16,858 bases of DNA from CAADGU01 sp964581605 (GCA_964581605.1 CAZOPF010000117.1:1-16858), one strand, 5' to 3'. Positions 7,768 through 14,388 are shown, counted from the first letter of the stretch. Translations and numbers: made by a program. The notes: a model not told the origin generated them from the letters alone.

Positions 7768-7773
7768 TATAAT
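7768..7773 (+). promoter_or_regulatory. Putative gyrA -10 box
   Basis: TATAAT lies 83 bp upstream of the gyrA TTG start. The -35 is weak (TTCGTT at 7744-7749, spacer 18). Initiation near 7780 would give a leader of about 75 nt that contains the hairpin at 7811-7831. Confidence 0.5.
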
Positions 7774-7810
7774 TTGATGGGTCTAAAACCCCTTAATACC
7801 AGATAAGCAG

Positions 7811-7832
7811 CCACCGTTTGGTGGTCTTTTTT
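7811..7832 (+). terminator. Terminator-like hairpin in the gyrA leader
   Basis: CCACC (7811-7815) and GGTGG (7820-7824) enclose the loop GTTT. After one T and one C comes a run of six T residues. It lies between the putative promoter and the gyrA ribosome site, so it could act as an attenuator, or be a terminator of anything reading in from upstream. The stem is short, so confidence is low. Confidence 0.4.
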
Positions 7833-7855
7833 CGGAGTAAATCGGAGACTGAAAC

Positions 7856-10399
7856 TTGGAAATTGGCACCATCAATCAGATTGATATCAACGACGAAATG
7901 CGTAACTCCTACCTGGATTACGCCATGAGTGTCATCATCGCCCGCGCCCTGCCTGATGCCCGCGACGGCCTCAAACCCGTGCATCGCCGCATCCTCTACG
8001 CCATGTGGGATATGGGCATCCGCGCCAACACCCCCCACCGCAAAAGCGCCCGTATCGTTGGTGAGGTTTTGGGTAAATACCATCCCCACAGCGACACGGC
8101 CGTGTATGATGCCATGGTGCGCATGGCCCAGAACTTCTCGCTGCGCTACATGCTGGTGGACGGGCAGGGCAACTTTGGCAGCATTGATGGTGACAGCGCC
8201 GCCGCCATGCGTTACACCGAGGCCCGCCTGGCGCGTATTGCCCATGAACTGCTGGAAGACATTGACAAAGAAACGGTTGATTTTGGCCCCAACTTTGATG
8301 ACAGCCTGACCGAACCAACCCTGCTGCCTGCCCGCCTGCCCAATCTGCTGCTCAACGGCTCGGCCGGTATTGCCGTGGGCATGGCCACGAACATTCCGCC
8401 GCACAACCTCAGCGAATTGTGCGATGCCATCAGCTACCTGATTGACCGGTATGACGAGGCGGATGAGGTGACGCTGGAAGATTTGATGCAGTTTGTGAAG
8501 GGGCCGGATTTCCCCGGCGGCGGCATTATTGTGGGCACAGAGGGGATTCGCAGCGCCTATGGCACGGGGCGGGGCAAGGTGGTGGTACGTGCCAGAGCCG
8601 AGATTGAAGAGCTACCCCGCAACCCGGAGCGGCAGCGCATCAACATCACCGAACTGCCGTTTCAGGTGAACAAAGCCATGCTGATTGAACGCATGGCGGA
8701 ACTGGTGAATAAGGGGGAGATTGACGATATCTCCGATATTCGGGATGAGTCTGACCAGCGCGGCACTTCGATTATTGTGGAACTCAAGCGGAATGCGCAG
8801 CCGATGAAGGTGCTGAATCAGTTGTTCAAACATACGTCGCTGCAAACCTCGTTTGGGGTGCAAATGTTGGCGGTGGTAGACCAGCAGCCGCGGCTGCTCT
8901 CGCTGAAACGCGCCCTGCAAATTCACATTGAACACCGGGTGGAGGTGATTACGCGGCGGACGCGCTTTGAACTGGATAAGGCGCAGAAGCGGCAGCATAT
9001 TTTGGTGGGGCTGCTGATTGCCCTGGAGCATTTGGATGATGTGATTGAGACGATTCGGCGGGCGGCCGATGCGGAGGCGGCCAAGACGCAGTTGATGAGC
9101 CGTTTTGGGCTGTCGGAGGCACAGTCGGTGGCGATTTTGGATTTGCAATTGCGGCGGCTGGCGGCATTGGAACGGCAAAAGATTGAGGATGAGCATCGGG
9201 AGATTACGGCGCAGATTGCCTATTTGCAGGGGCTGTTGGCGGAGCGCAAGTTGATTTTGGGGCTGATCAAGGAGGATGTGGCCGAGCTGAAAGAGAAGTA
9301 TGGCGATGCGCGGCGCACGGAGATTGCCATTGGCCTGGACGCGGACATTAACATGGAGGACATTATCCCGGATGAGGATGTGTTTGTCTCCATTACGCAG
9401 CGGGGGTATGTAAAACGGACGCCGGTGGCGGCGTACCGGATTCAGCAGCGGGGTGGCAAGGGGCTGATTGGCATGAGTACGCGGGAGGAGGATCAGTTGG
9501 AGCATCTGGTGGCGGCGGGTACGCATAATACGCTGCTCTTTTTCTCCGATTGGGGCAAGGTGTATGCCATTAAGACGTATGACATCCCGGAGCTAGACCG
9601 GACGGCGAAGGGGACGTCGGTGATGAACATTTTGCCGTTGATGCCGGAGGAGAAGATCACGGCCGTGCTGCCCGTGCACAGCTTTGAGGATGCCGAATAT
9701 CTGACGATGATTACGCGCCGGGGCAAAATTAAGCGGGTGGAGATCAGGATGTTTGCCAATGTGCGCCCCAGTGGGCTGATTGCCATTAGCCTGGAAGAGG
9801 ATGACAAACTGGGCTGGGTGAAGATGACGGAAGGGGGGCAGGATTTGATTTTGGTGAGTGAACAGGGGCGGGGGATTCGTTTTAGTGAGGAAGATGTACG
9901 GCCGATGGGGCGCGGCGCGATTGGCGTGTATGCCATGCGGCTGGATGCCTGGGACCATATTGCTGGGGCGGATGTGGTGACGCCGGATGGGGATGTGCTG
10001 GTGATTACGGAGAAGGGGTATGGCAAGCGCACGGCCGTTGATGAATATCGGCAGCAGGGGCGGTATGGGCAGGGGGTGCGGGCGATGGTGCTGACGCCGG
10101 AGCGCACGGGCAAAATCGTCAGCGCCCGCATTGTGTCACCGGAGGATGAGGTGACTTGTATTTCGGCGCAGGGCATTATTTTGCGCACGGCCGTTGATAA
10201 CATTTCGCAGCAGGGGCGGCATACGCAGGGAGTGCGGGTGATGGATTTACGCGAAGGGGACCATGTGGCTTCGGTGGCGGTGGTGCGTGAAGGGCGGCTG
10301 TCGCGGGTGAATGGGGATGGGGGTGGCACGGCCGTAGCGGACGTGTTGGATGCGTTGGTAGAAGTAGATGAGGGGGATACGCCGGTTGAAGATGGATAA
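7856..10399 (+). CDS. gyrA: DNA gyrase subunit A
   Basis: The breakage-reunion subunit of the A2B2 gyrase that introduces negative supercoils. The 847-residue protein opens with the conserved stretch through IDINDEMRNSYLDYAMSVI. Catalytic Tyr120 (AAMRYTEARL) equals E. coli Tyr122. The quinolone region is GKYHPHSDTAVYD (73-85), with Ser79 where E. coli has Gly81 and Thr81 at the Ser83 position. A GyrA box variant, QQRGGKG, lies near residue 528 and starts the C-terminal beta-pinwheel; this favours gyrase over topoisomerase IV. The tail is acidic. TTG 7856 is chosen because GGAG at 7844-7847 is correctly spaced and homology starts there. Third-base usage shifts from C-rich in the first ~600 bp to G-rich afterwards. 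Large reverse-strand frames inside it are shadows. Confidence 0.97.
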   Translation: MEIGTINQIDINDEMRNSYLDYAMSVIIARALPDARDGLKPVHRRILYAMWDMGIRANTPHRKSARIVGEVLGKYHPHSDTAVYDAMVRMAQNFSLRYMLVDGQGNFGSIDGDSAAAMRYTEARLARIAHELLEDIDKETVDFGPNFDDSLTEPTLLPARLPNLLLNGSAGIAVGMATNIPPHNLSELCDAISYLIDRYDEADEVTLEDLMQFVKGPDFPGGGIIVGTEGIRSAYGTGRGKVVVRARAEIEELPRNPERQRINITELPFQVNKAMLIERMAELVNKGEIDDISDIRDESDQRGTSIIVELKRNAQPMKVLNQLFKHTSLQTSFGVQMLAVVDQQPRLLSLKRALQIHIEHRVEVITRRTRFELDKAQKRQHILVGLLIALEHLDDVIETIRRAADAEAAKTQLMSRFGLSEAQSVAILDLQLRRLAALERQKIEDEHREITAQIAYLQGLLAERKLILGLIKEDVAELKEKYGDARRTEIAIGLDADINMEDIIPDEDVFVSITQRGYVKRTPVAAYRIQQRGGKGLIGMSTREEDQLEHLVAAGTHNTLLFFSDWGKVYAIKTYDIPELDRTAKGTSVMNILPLMPEEKITAVLPVHSFEDAEYLTMITRRGKIKRVEIRMFANVRPSGLIAISLEEDDKLGWVKMTEGGQDLILVSEQGRGIRFSEEDVRPMGRGAIGVYAMRLDAWDHIAGADVVTPDGDVLVITEKGYGKRTAVDEYRQQGRYGQGVRAMVLTPERTGKIVSARIVSPEDEVTCISAQGIILRTAVDNISQQGRHTQGVRVMDLREGDHVASVAVVREGRLSRVNGDGGGTAVADVLDALVEVDEGDTPVEDG

Positions 10400-10402
10400 A
10401 AG

Positions 10403-10459
10403 TCAAAGATTACGCAGATTACACCGATTTTTTATCTGCGAAATCTGCGTAATCTTTGA
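10403..10459 (+). terminator. Long hairpin behind gyrA
   Basis: A perfect 18-bp inverted repeat (10403-10420, TCAAAGATTACGCAGATT, with 10442-10459) has a 21-base loop that itself holds ATCTGCG. It starts three bases after the gyrA stop and probably ends the gyrA transcript, although no T run follows. Its sequence belongs to the same AATCTGCG-type repeat family as 7505-7560. Confidence 0.55.
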
Positions 10460-10483
10460 TTATTTGACTGGAGAATAACATGA

Positions 10484-10633
10484 GCCTATGAATGAATTCA
10501 TAGGCTGATATAAAAAACGTGCTAAAGCACGTTACAAGAGGTCTGTCCAACGCGCTTTAGCGCGTTTGTGCATGGCAGACGCCGATTTCAATCGGTGGCT
10601 ATGATGGCAAAAACCTCAAATTGAGAATTGCTG
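10484..10633. mobile_element. MITE-like element, copy B (inverted, one end missing)
   Basis: The reverse complement of this stretch aligns along its length with copy A (1744-1918). It carries the same terminal TGAGAATTGCTG (10622-10633) and the same four palindromes in the same order: 10484-10505, 10516-10533, 10549-10566 and about 10580-10597. The other terminal inverted repeat is absent; similarity stops near 10484. No target duplication is visible. Spacers between palindromes differ from copy A while the stems are kept. Confidence 0.7.
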
Positions 10634-10809
10634 TTGAAAAGCAGAAACAGTTCAGGCGCACCGCGGACGGCCATATCTGGCGCATCGCCCACCAGGCGTT
10701 TGGCCCTGGCGACCCGTACAGCGGCGTCTGGCACCTGTTTGCGCTGCTGGCGGATGGGGTGAATGGTTGGGGGCCAAAGTTCCACTATCCAGAGCGGCGT
10801 ATTGATTGA
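10621..10809 (+). pseudogene. Small open frame after copy B, possible gene remnant
   Basis: A 62-residue frame (TTG start inside the inverted repeat of copy B, no ribosome site) encodes RRTADGHIWRIAHQAFGPGD, then a Trp/Gly-rich stretch ending PKFHYPERRID. Codon use looks coding-like. I do not recognise a family. The missing start signals and contact with the repeat end suggest the 3' remnant of a longer gene cut by copy B, but it could also be a chance frame. Confidence 0.3.
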
Positions 10810-10834
10810 CAAGACGGCCGTTTTCCCTCATATT
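10806..10834 (+). promoter_or_regulatory. Putative promoter of the HU-like gene
   Basis: A consensus -35 TTGACA (10806-10811), a 17-bp spacer that includes an ACGGCCGT octamer, and CATATT (10829-10834) as a weak -10. It lies 74 bp upstream of ATG 10908. Confidence 0.5.
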
Positions 10835-10907
10835 GTTGGCATCTTATCCAATCGCGCGACAGACCATCATTGCTGTTCCTGTCGCCCAACAACAAAGGAA
10901 CTGTAAA

Positions 10908-11291
10908 ATGCCAACCAAATATAATGTTATTTCCCGACGTAATCCGCTTGACCCGCAAGCGCCGCACAAGTTTTATCCCAGTGTGGTATCGGGTGGCCGG
11001 ATTACCTTGCGCCAGTTAGCCAGACAGATTTCGGAGATTTCCACCGTGAGTACGGTGGATACGATGGCGGTGCTGGAAGCGCTGCTGACCATCATCCCCC
11101 GCGAGATTGCCGACGGCAACATTGTGGAGCTAGGGGAGTTTGGCTCGTTCCGGCTGCGCATACAGGCGGATGGCTCGCTGACGGCCGAAACGGTCAATGC
11201 GACCAATATCACCAACATCAAGCCGTTGTTCTCCCCCGGCAAAGAGTTCAAGAAGGCGCTCAATAATACTGAATTCCAGAAAGTAGGGTAA
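10908..11291 (+). CDS. HU-related DNA-binding protein (histone-like)
   Basis: A 127-residue nucleoid-type protein that binds and bends DNA as a dimer (family role). The order of motifs matches the longer HU-related group best known from Bacteroidetes: an N-terminal KYNVISRRNPLDPQAPHKFY extension, LRQLARQISEIST (helix 1), MAVLEALLTIIPREI (helix 2), NIVELGEFGSFRL (beta hairpin) and FSPGKEFKKAL near the end. ATG 10908 is preceded by AAAGGA at good spacing; the upstream open frame to 10806 overlaps the promoter. It ends at a strong palindrome. DNA binding is likely; the exact role (general nucleoid protein or specific regulator) is open. Confidence 0.85.
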   Translation: MPTKYNVISRRNPLDPQAPHKFYPSVVSGGRITLRQLARQISEISTVSTVDTMAVLEALLTIIPREIADGNIVELGEFGSFRLRIQADGSLTAETVNATNITNIKPLFSPGKEFKKALNNTEFQKVG

Positions 11292-11299
11292 AAACCAAA

Positions 11300-11332
11300 G
11301 GTGCGACGCACTTCAAAAGTGCGTCGCACCTG
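11300..11332. terminator. Perfect 15-bp hairpin after the HU-like gene
   Basis: AGGTGCGACGCACTT (11300-11314) pairs perfectly with 11318-11332 around a CAA loop. No T run follows on the plus strand; on the minus strand a few T residues follow. It starts nine bases after the stop and probably works as a terminator or an mRNA 3' stabiliser. Confidence 0.6.
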
Positions 11333-11343
11333 AACGGCAAAAA

Positions 11344-11431
11344 AGTTCCTTAAGCAACTCGCCAGAGTTCCTTAAGGAAGTCGGACGAGGTCCTTAAGGA
11401 ATTTTCCAAAGTTGCTTAAGGACCTTTTATA
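11344..11431 (+). repeat. Four 22-bp tandem repeats with CTTAAG palindromic cores
   Basis: Units start at 11344, 11366, 11388 and 11410, exactly 22 bp apart: AGTTCCTTAAGCAACT, AGTTCCTTAAGGAAGT, AGGTCCTTAAGGAATT, AGTTGCTTAAGGACCT, each followed by six less conserved bases. Every unit has a near-perfect palindrome centred on CTTAAG. The array ends at a TATAAC box (11428-11433), 32 bp before the next ATG, so it is likely an operator array for that gene. Confidence 0.75.
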
Positions 11432-11464
11432 ACCATTTAATTGTTGTAACTCAGGAGGACAAAA

Positions 11465-12424
11465 ATGAACGACGAACCCAATAGTGAGAATATAACTGAA
11501 TCTGCAACCCAATCGAAATCCACACGCAAGCGAATCAAAATCATTGCAGCTCTTTTGGGGACGATAATATTGTGCTGCTGTGGAACTTTTGCTTACGCCA
11601 TATATGATTCCAGTACGCCGGAAGGGCAAGCCAGGGCAACAGCCAGAGCGGAAGAACAAGAAGCCACTCGCAGTGAATCAACTGCAATTGCAGCTGTAGA
11701 AGCAACGGACGAGGCTCGTCCAACAGACACGCCAGTGCCAACGGAAACACCTGAACCGACAAATACACCCGCTCCTACAGATACACCTGCACCAACAAAT
11801 ACGCCGACATTAACTAACACACCAGAACCTACAAATACTCCACGACCTACAAACACGCCTACTCCAACAGATACACCAACCGTGACACCCACTCCGATTG
11901 TCTTAACAGGCACAGGAGACGCTATAGTCGATATAGAAAAAGGGGCAGAACCGGCACTGGTACATATCATTGGCAATTCGGCATCTCGGTTCTTCGCTGT
12001 AATCAACTATGACAGTAATGGTGAACAAATTGATCTTTTAGTCAATACAACCGACCCGTATGATGGAGTTCGTCCGCTTGACTTCAGGAATGATGAGCAA
12101 ACAGCCCGCTTTGAGGTACAGGCAACCGGTACTTGGACTATAGAAGTAATACCATTATTGGCCATAGAGAGAGTAGAAGTGCCAGGAAGTATATCTGGTG
12201 TAGGTGATTATGTGTTTGCACTCTCTGGAGGCATACCAGATACAGCCACGATTACCGGGAATCAATCCGAGCGATTTTTCGCTGTATTGGGCTATGGAGA
12301 TGGCATTGATTTGTTAGTAAATACAACCGATCCATATCAGGGTGTCGTTCTTTTAGACCCAGATACGTTAATCATAGAGGTGCAGGCTGAGGGAGAATGG
12401 ACAATTGAGATCGAAGCCCAGTAA
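11465..12424 (+). CDS. Membrane-anchored protein with Thr-Pro linker and duplicated C-terminal domain
   Basis: A 319-residue protein in four parts: a polar cytoplasmic N-terminus (1-23), one membrane segment (about 24-46, containing three adjacent cysteines), a spacer and Thr-Pro-rich linker (86-145, units such as PTNTPAPTDTP), and two copies of a ~75-residue beta-rich domain (about 150-229 and 245-319). Both copies contain DLLVNTTDPY, RFFAV and a closing TWTIEV/EWTIEI. The architecture implies export of the C-terminus on a stalk. I do not recognise the repeated domain; ligand binding or wall contact is only a guess. AGGAGG lies eight bases before ATG 11465. The gene has lower GC than its neighbours and no ACGGCCGT octamer, which may indicate recent arrival. 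The 22-bp repeat array upstream suggests specific control. Confidence 0.8.
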   Translation: MNDEPNSENITESATQSKSTRKRIKIIAALLGTIILCCCGTFAYAIYDSSTPEGQARATARAEEQEATRSESTAIAAVEATDEARPTDTPVPTETPEPTNTPAPTDTPAPTNTPTLTNTPEPTNTPRPTNTPTPTDTPTVTPTPIVLTGTGDAIVDIEKGAEPALVHIIGNSASRFFAVINYDSNGEQIDLLVNTTDPYDGVRPLDFRNDEQTARFEVQATGTWTIEVIPLLAIERVEVPGSISGVGDYVFALSGGIPDTATITGNQSERFFAVLGYGDGIDLLVNTTDPYQGVVLLDPDTLIIEVQAEGEWTIEIEAQ

Positions 12425-12514
12425 ATGTTCGATATATAAGGAAAAGCTTTGAGGGTATTACGGCCGTAACTCCCTCACCTTATCACTGAAGAGGGCAGCA
12501 GATTAGTTGCCACC

Positions 12515-12550
12515 AGACATCCGATTTCTTGGAGAAATCGGATGTCTTTG
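12515..12550 (+). terminator. Intrinsic terminator-like hairpin
   Basis: A perfect 15-bp stem, AGACATCCGATTTCT (12515-12529) with 12533-12547, has a TGG loop and is followed by TTTG. It lies 90 bp after the preceding stop and just before the first 63-bp island repeat. Confidence 0.7.
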
Positions 12551-12554
12551 TTAT

Positions 12555-12617
12555 AGCACCCCCACCGCGCCACCGTTGGCTAACAAATGTCAGCAGCTAA
12601 ACGGATGGGCGGTACGG
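12555..12617 (+). repeat. Island repeat R1 (63 bp)
   Basis: The stretch runs from AGCACCCCCACCGCGCC through AACAAATGTCAGCAG to GGGCGGTACGG. Related copies occur at 13285, 13735 and 15864, all on the same strand. Its 14-bp arms ACCGCGCCACCGTT and AACGGATGGGCGGT are inverted with three mismatches, so it can fold into an imperfect hairpin. Confidence 0.75.
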
Positions 12618-12628
12618 TCCTCGTTTTG

Positions 12629-12637
12629 TGCTAAAAT
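12629..12637 (+). promoter_or_regulatory. Extended -10 of the DUF433/DUF5615 pair
   Basis: TGCTAAAAT fits TGn-TAAAAT, 12 bp beyond repeat R1 and 29 bp before ATG 12667. The same arrangement follows R2. Confidence 0.5.
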
Positions 12638-12666
12638 GAGGTCATTCTCGTAAATTGGAGCGTAAA

Positions 12667-12906
12667 ATGAGCCGAATTCAGTGGCAAGAGCATATCATCA
12701 TTGACCCGGACATTCATCATGGCGACCCCACCATCAAAGGCACCCGTATCCCCGCCGCTATGATCATCGGCAGTCTGGCCGATGGCCTGACACCCGCCGA
12801 CATCCAGGCCGCCTATCCCCAACTCACCACAGCCGACATTCACGCCGCCCTGGCCTACGCCGCCGATGTCATGCGCCAGGAACTCCTCTTACCCTTCGCC
12901 GCCTGA
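12667..12906 (+). CDS. DUF433 antitoxin
   Basis: A 79-residue DUF433 protein. The motif IIIDPDIHHGDPTIKGTRIP, then MIIGSLADGLTPADIQAAYPQLTTADIHAALAYA, is diagnostic for this winged-helix group. DUF433 proteins act as antitoxins that neutralise PIN-like toxins of the next gene and usually repress their own promoter (family knowledge). GGAG at 12657-12660 is six bases before ATG 12667. The toxin gene follows after 19 bp in the same direction. Confidence 0.9.
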   Translation: MSRIQWQEHIIIDPDIHHGDPTIKGTRIPAAMIIGSLADGLTPADIQAAYPQLTTADIHAALAYAADVMRQELLLPFAA

Positions 12907-12925
12907 GAAACAACCCCCTCAAACC

Positions 12926-13282
12926 ATGCACATCAAAGTAGATGAAGATTTACCACCCGTTACGGCCGAATGGTTACGCGCCAAAGGGTACGAAGCCAGC
13001 ACTGTGTTGGAACAAGGCATGAGTGGCTGGAAAGATGCGGCTTTGTGGCAGGTAGTACAGGCAGCACAGCATTTTCTGTTGACGGCCGATAAAGGTTTTG
13101 CCGATCTTCGCGCTAACCCACCCGGTACACATGCGGGGATTTTATTGTTACGCCCCGATGAAGACGGTATCCGTCCCGTCTTGAAATTATTGGAAGATGT
13201 GCTGGAACACGTTGATCTGGAAACCCTATCCGGTACGGTGGCAGCAGCTACGCCGCGTGGGTTGCGTGTGCGACGGCCGTAG
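12926..13282 (+). CDS. DUF5615 PIN-like toxin
   Basis: A 118-residue PIN-like protein of the DUF5615 (Mut7-C related) type, a putative RNase toxin. Acidic residues expected at the active site are Asp6 in KVDEDLP, Asp37 in GWKDAAL, and Asp55 and Asp60 in LLTADKGFADLR. The later HAGILLLRP strand is also typical. The frame is open upstream to 12866, but that would overlap the DUF433 gene; ATG 12926 fits the family N-terminus. There is no clear ribosome site, so translation probably couples to the antitoxin. The stop codon lies within an ACGGCCGTAG just before repeat R2. Confidence 0.88.
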   Translation: MHIKVDEDLPPVTAEWLRAKGYEASTVLEQGMSGWKDAALWQVVQAAQHFLLTADKGFADLRANPPGTHAGILLLRPDEDGIRPVLKLLEDVLEHVDLETLSGTVAAATPRGLRVRRP

Positions 13283-13284
13283 CC

Positions 13285-13347
13285 AGCACCCCCACCTCGC
13301 CACCGTTAGGTAACAAATACCAACAGATAAACGGATAGGCGGTACGG
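13285..13347 (+). repeat. Island repeat R2 (63 bp)
   Basis: Same length and order as R1 (CAGCACCCCCACCTCGCC to AGGCGGTACGG), starting three bases after the DUF5615 stop. Downstream sequence is also shared with R1 through an extended -10 (TTTGTGCTAAGATG). Confidence 0.75.
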
Positions 13348-13357
13348 CCCTCGTTTG

Positions 13358-13366
13358 TGCTAAGAT
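13358..13366 (+). promoter_or_regulatory. Extended -10 downstream of R2
   Basis: TGCTAAGAT matches TGn-TAAGAT and lies 25 bp before ATG 13391. Confidence 0.45.
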
Positions 13367-13390
13367 GGGGCCATTCTTTTGCAGAGGTGT

Positions 13391-13630
13391 ATGATGACAA
13401 CCATTACACAAGAGGCAACGTCTCTAAGCGAATTATTTCCCGCCGTTCAACACTTACCCCGCGCCGACAAATTGCGGCTCATGCAATTCCTGGTGATGAA
13501 CCTGGCTGAGGACGAAGGCGTCCCCCTGCTCACCCCCCACGCCGAATACCCCATCTGGACGCCTCTCAACGCCTTTGATGCCGCCGAAACCCTGTGGCAC
13601 ATGCTGGAAACGCATAAAACCACGCCATGA
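13391..13630 (+). CDS. Small antitoxin-like protein, orphan
   Basis: A 79-residue acidic protein (LSELFPAVQHLPRADKLRLMQFL, then EEDEGVPLL-like and YPIWTPLNAFDAAETLWHML). I know this pattern as a small conserved protein of cyanobacteria and Chloroflexota that occurs in toxin-antitoxin neighbourhoods; the antitoxin role is inference. AGAGG at 13383-13387 suits ATG 13394 slightly better than ATG 13391. No toxin partner follows: the next 240 bp contain only repeat R3. A decayed copy of its 3' end lies at 14389-14433. Confidence 0.7.
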   Translation: MMTTITQEATSLSELFPAVQHLPRADKLRLMQFLVMNLAEDEGVPLLTPHAEYPIWTPLNAFDAAETLWHMLETHKTTP

Positions 13631-13638
13631 CCTCGCCT

Positions 13639-13794
13639 GATTGTAACGAGTTGGTTGGTACTGACCAATTCGGGAGTTATTGTAGTGTGGACTTTCCTGA
13701 CGGCCGTGACCGTCTCACAACCCGCCAGAATGCTGTGCCCACCGCGCCCCCGTTGGGTAACAAATGTCAGCAGATAAGCGTGTGGGCGGTACGG
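13639..13794 (+). repeat. Island repeat R3, long form
   Basis: The 63-bp core (13735-13794) is preceded by about 95 bp that also matches the sequence before R4: TTGTAACGAGTT, then GACCAATTCG, GAG, TTGTA and an ACGGCCGT octamer. The stretch between 13631 and the brnT start holds no other gene. Confidence 0.65.
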
Positions 13795-13873
13795 CTAAAC
13801 TTTTTGCCTTCGCAATTGATAAAAAACTGCTGATCGGGTCTGGTGTATTTACACGTTGTATGTACAATCAGCC

Positions 13874-14164
13874 ATGCGTTACGAGTGGGACGAAAATAAG
13901 CGGCAACTTAACCGGCACAAACATGGCCTGGATTTTCAAGATGCCCATGAAATCTTTAGCAGCCCATTATTAGTCCAACTCGATACACGCCAGGATTATG
14001 GAGAAGACCGTTGGGTGGCTATCGGTTTTCTCCGTTACCGGACTGTGGTTATCGTGTACACAGAGGATGATCAGCAAGATGTCCGGCGCATCATCTCGCT
14101 GAGAAAGGCATTGAGTTATGAGCAAAAACGCTTTGAAGAATATCTCGCAGACAGATTGGGATAG
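13874..14164 (+). CDS. brnT: BrnT-family ribonuclease toxin
   Basis: A 96-residue BrnT (PF04365-type) toxin with a RelE-like fold that cleaves RNA (family knowledge). The N-terminal MRYEWDENKRQLNRHKHGLDFQDA, then RWVAIGFL, VVIVYTEDD, and RIISLRKALSYEQKRFEEYL follow the family pattern. ATG 13874 is the family start; the frame opens earlier at a TTG without a ribosome site. The antitoxin gene overlaps its 3' end by 47 bp, the standard brnTA order with the toxin first. Confidence 0.9.
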   Translation: MRYEWDENKRQLNRHKHGLDFQDAHEIFSSPLLVQLDTRQDYGEDRWVAIGFLRYRTVVIVYTEDDQQDVRRIISLRKALSYEQKRFEEYLADRLG

Positions 14165-14384
14165 GGTGGATGCCCTCACCGACGAGGAAATTGATACCAG
14201 CGACATTCCACCTCTGGATAATGACTTTTTTGCCAATGCAGAATTACGGCTGCCGCAAGCCAAACAAACCATCACCATTCGTCTGGATAAAGATGTGTTG
14301 GAATGGTACAAAACACAAGGCAAAGGATACCAGACGCGCATCAATGCCATCTTACGCAGTTACATGGAGACACATTCTTCTTAA
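14118..14384 (+). CDS. brnA: BrnA-family (DUF4415) antitoxin
   Basis: An 88-residue antitoxin. The acidic N-terminal half (ALTDEEIDTSDIPPLDNDFF) wraps the toxin in known BrnA proteins. The C-terminal ribbon-helix-helix part, TITIRLDKDVLEWYKTQGKG then TRINAILRSYME, binds the operator. It overlaps brnT by 47 bp, so the two are made from one mRNA; autorepression by the BrnTA complex is expected from the family. Confidence 0.9.
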   Translation: MSKNALKNISQTDWDRVDALTDEEIDTSDIPPLDNDFFANAELRLPQAKQTITIRLDKDVLEWYKTQGKGYQTRINAILRSYMETHSS

Positions 14385-14388
14385 CCGA

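Noticed and set aside
8612..10329. Long open frames on the minus strand opposite gyrA (up to about 300 codons)
   Set aside because: They mirror the strongly biased third-base usage of gyrA, give low-complexity His/Pro/Arg- or Ser-rich proteins, and show no ribosome sites or domains.
11344..11431. CRISPR array
   Set aside because: Units are 22 bp and directly adjacent, with no unique spacers of constant length; no cas genes are present.
11720..11900. Stand-alone DNA satellite at the Thr-Pro codons
   Set aside because: The repeats stay in frame and are explained by the protein linker.
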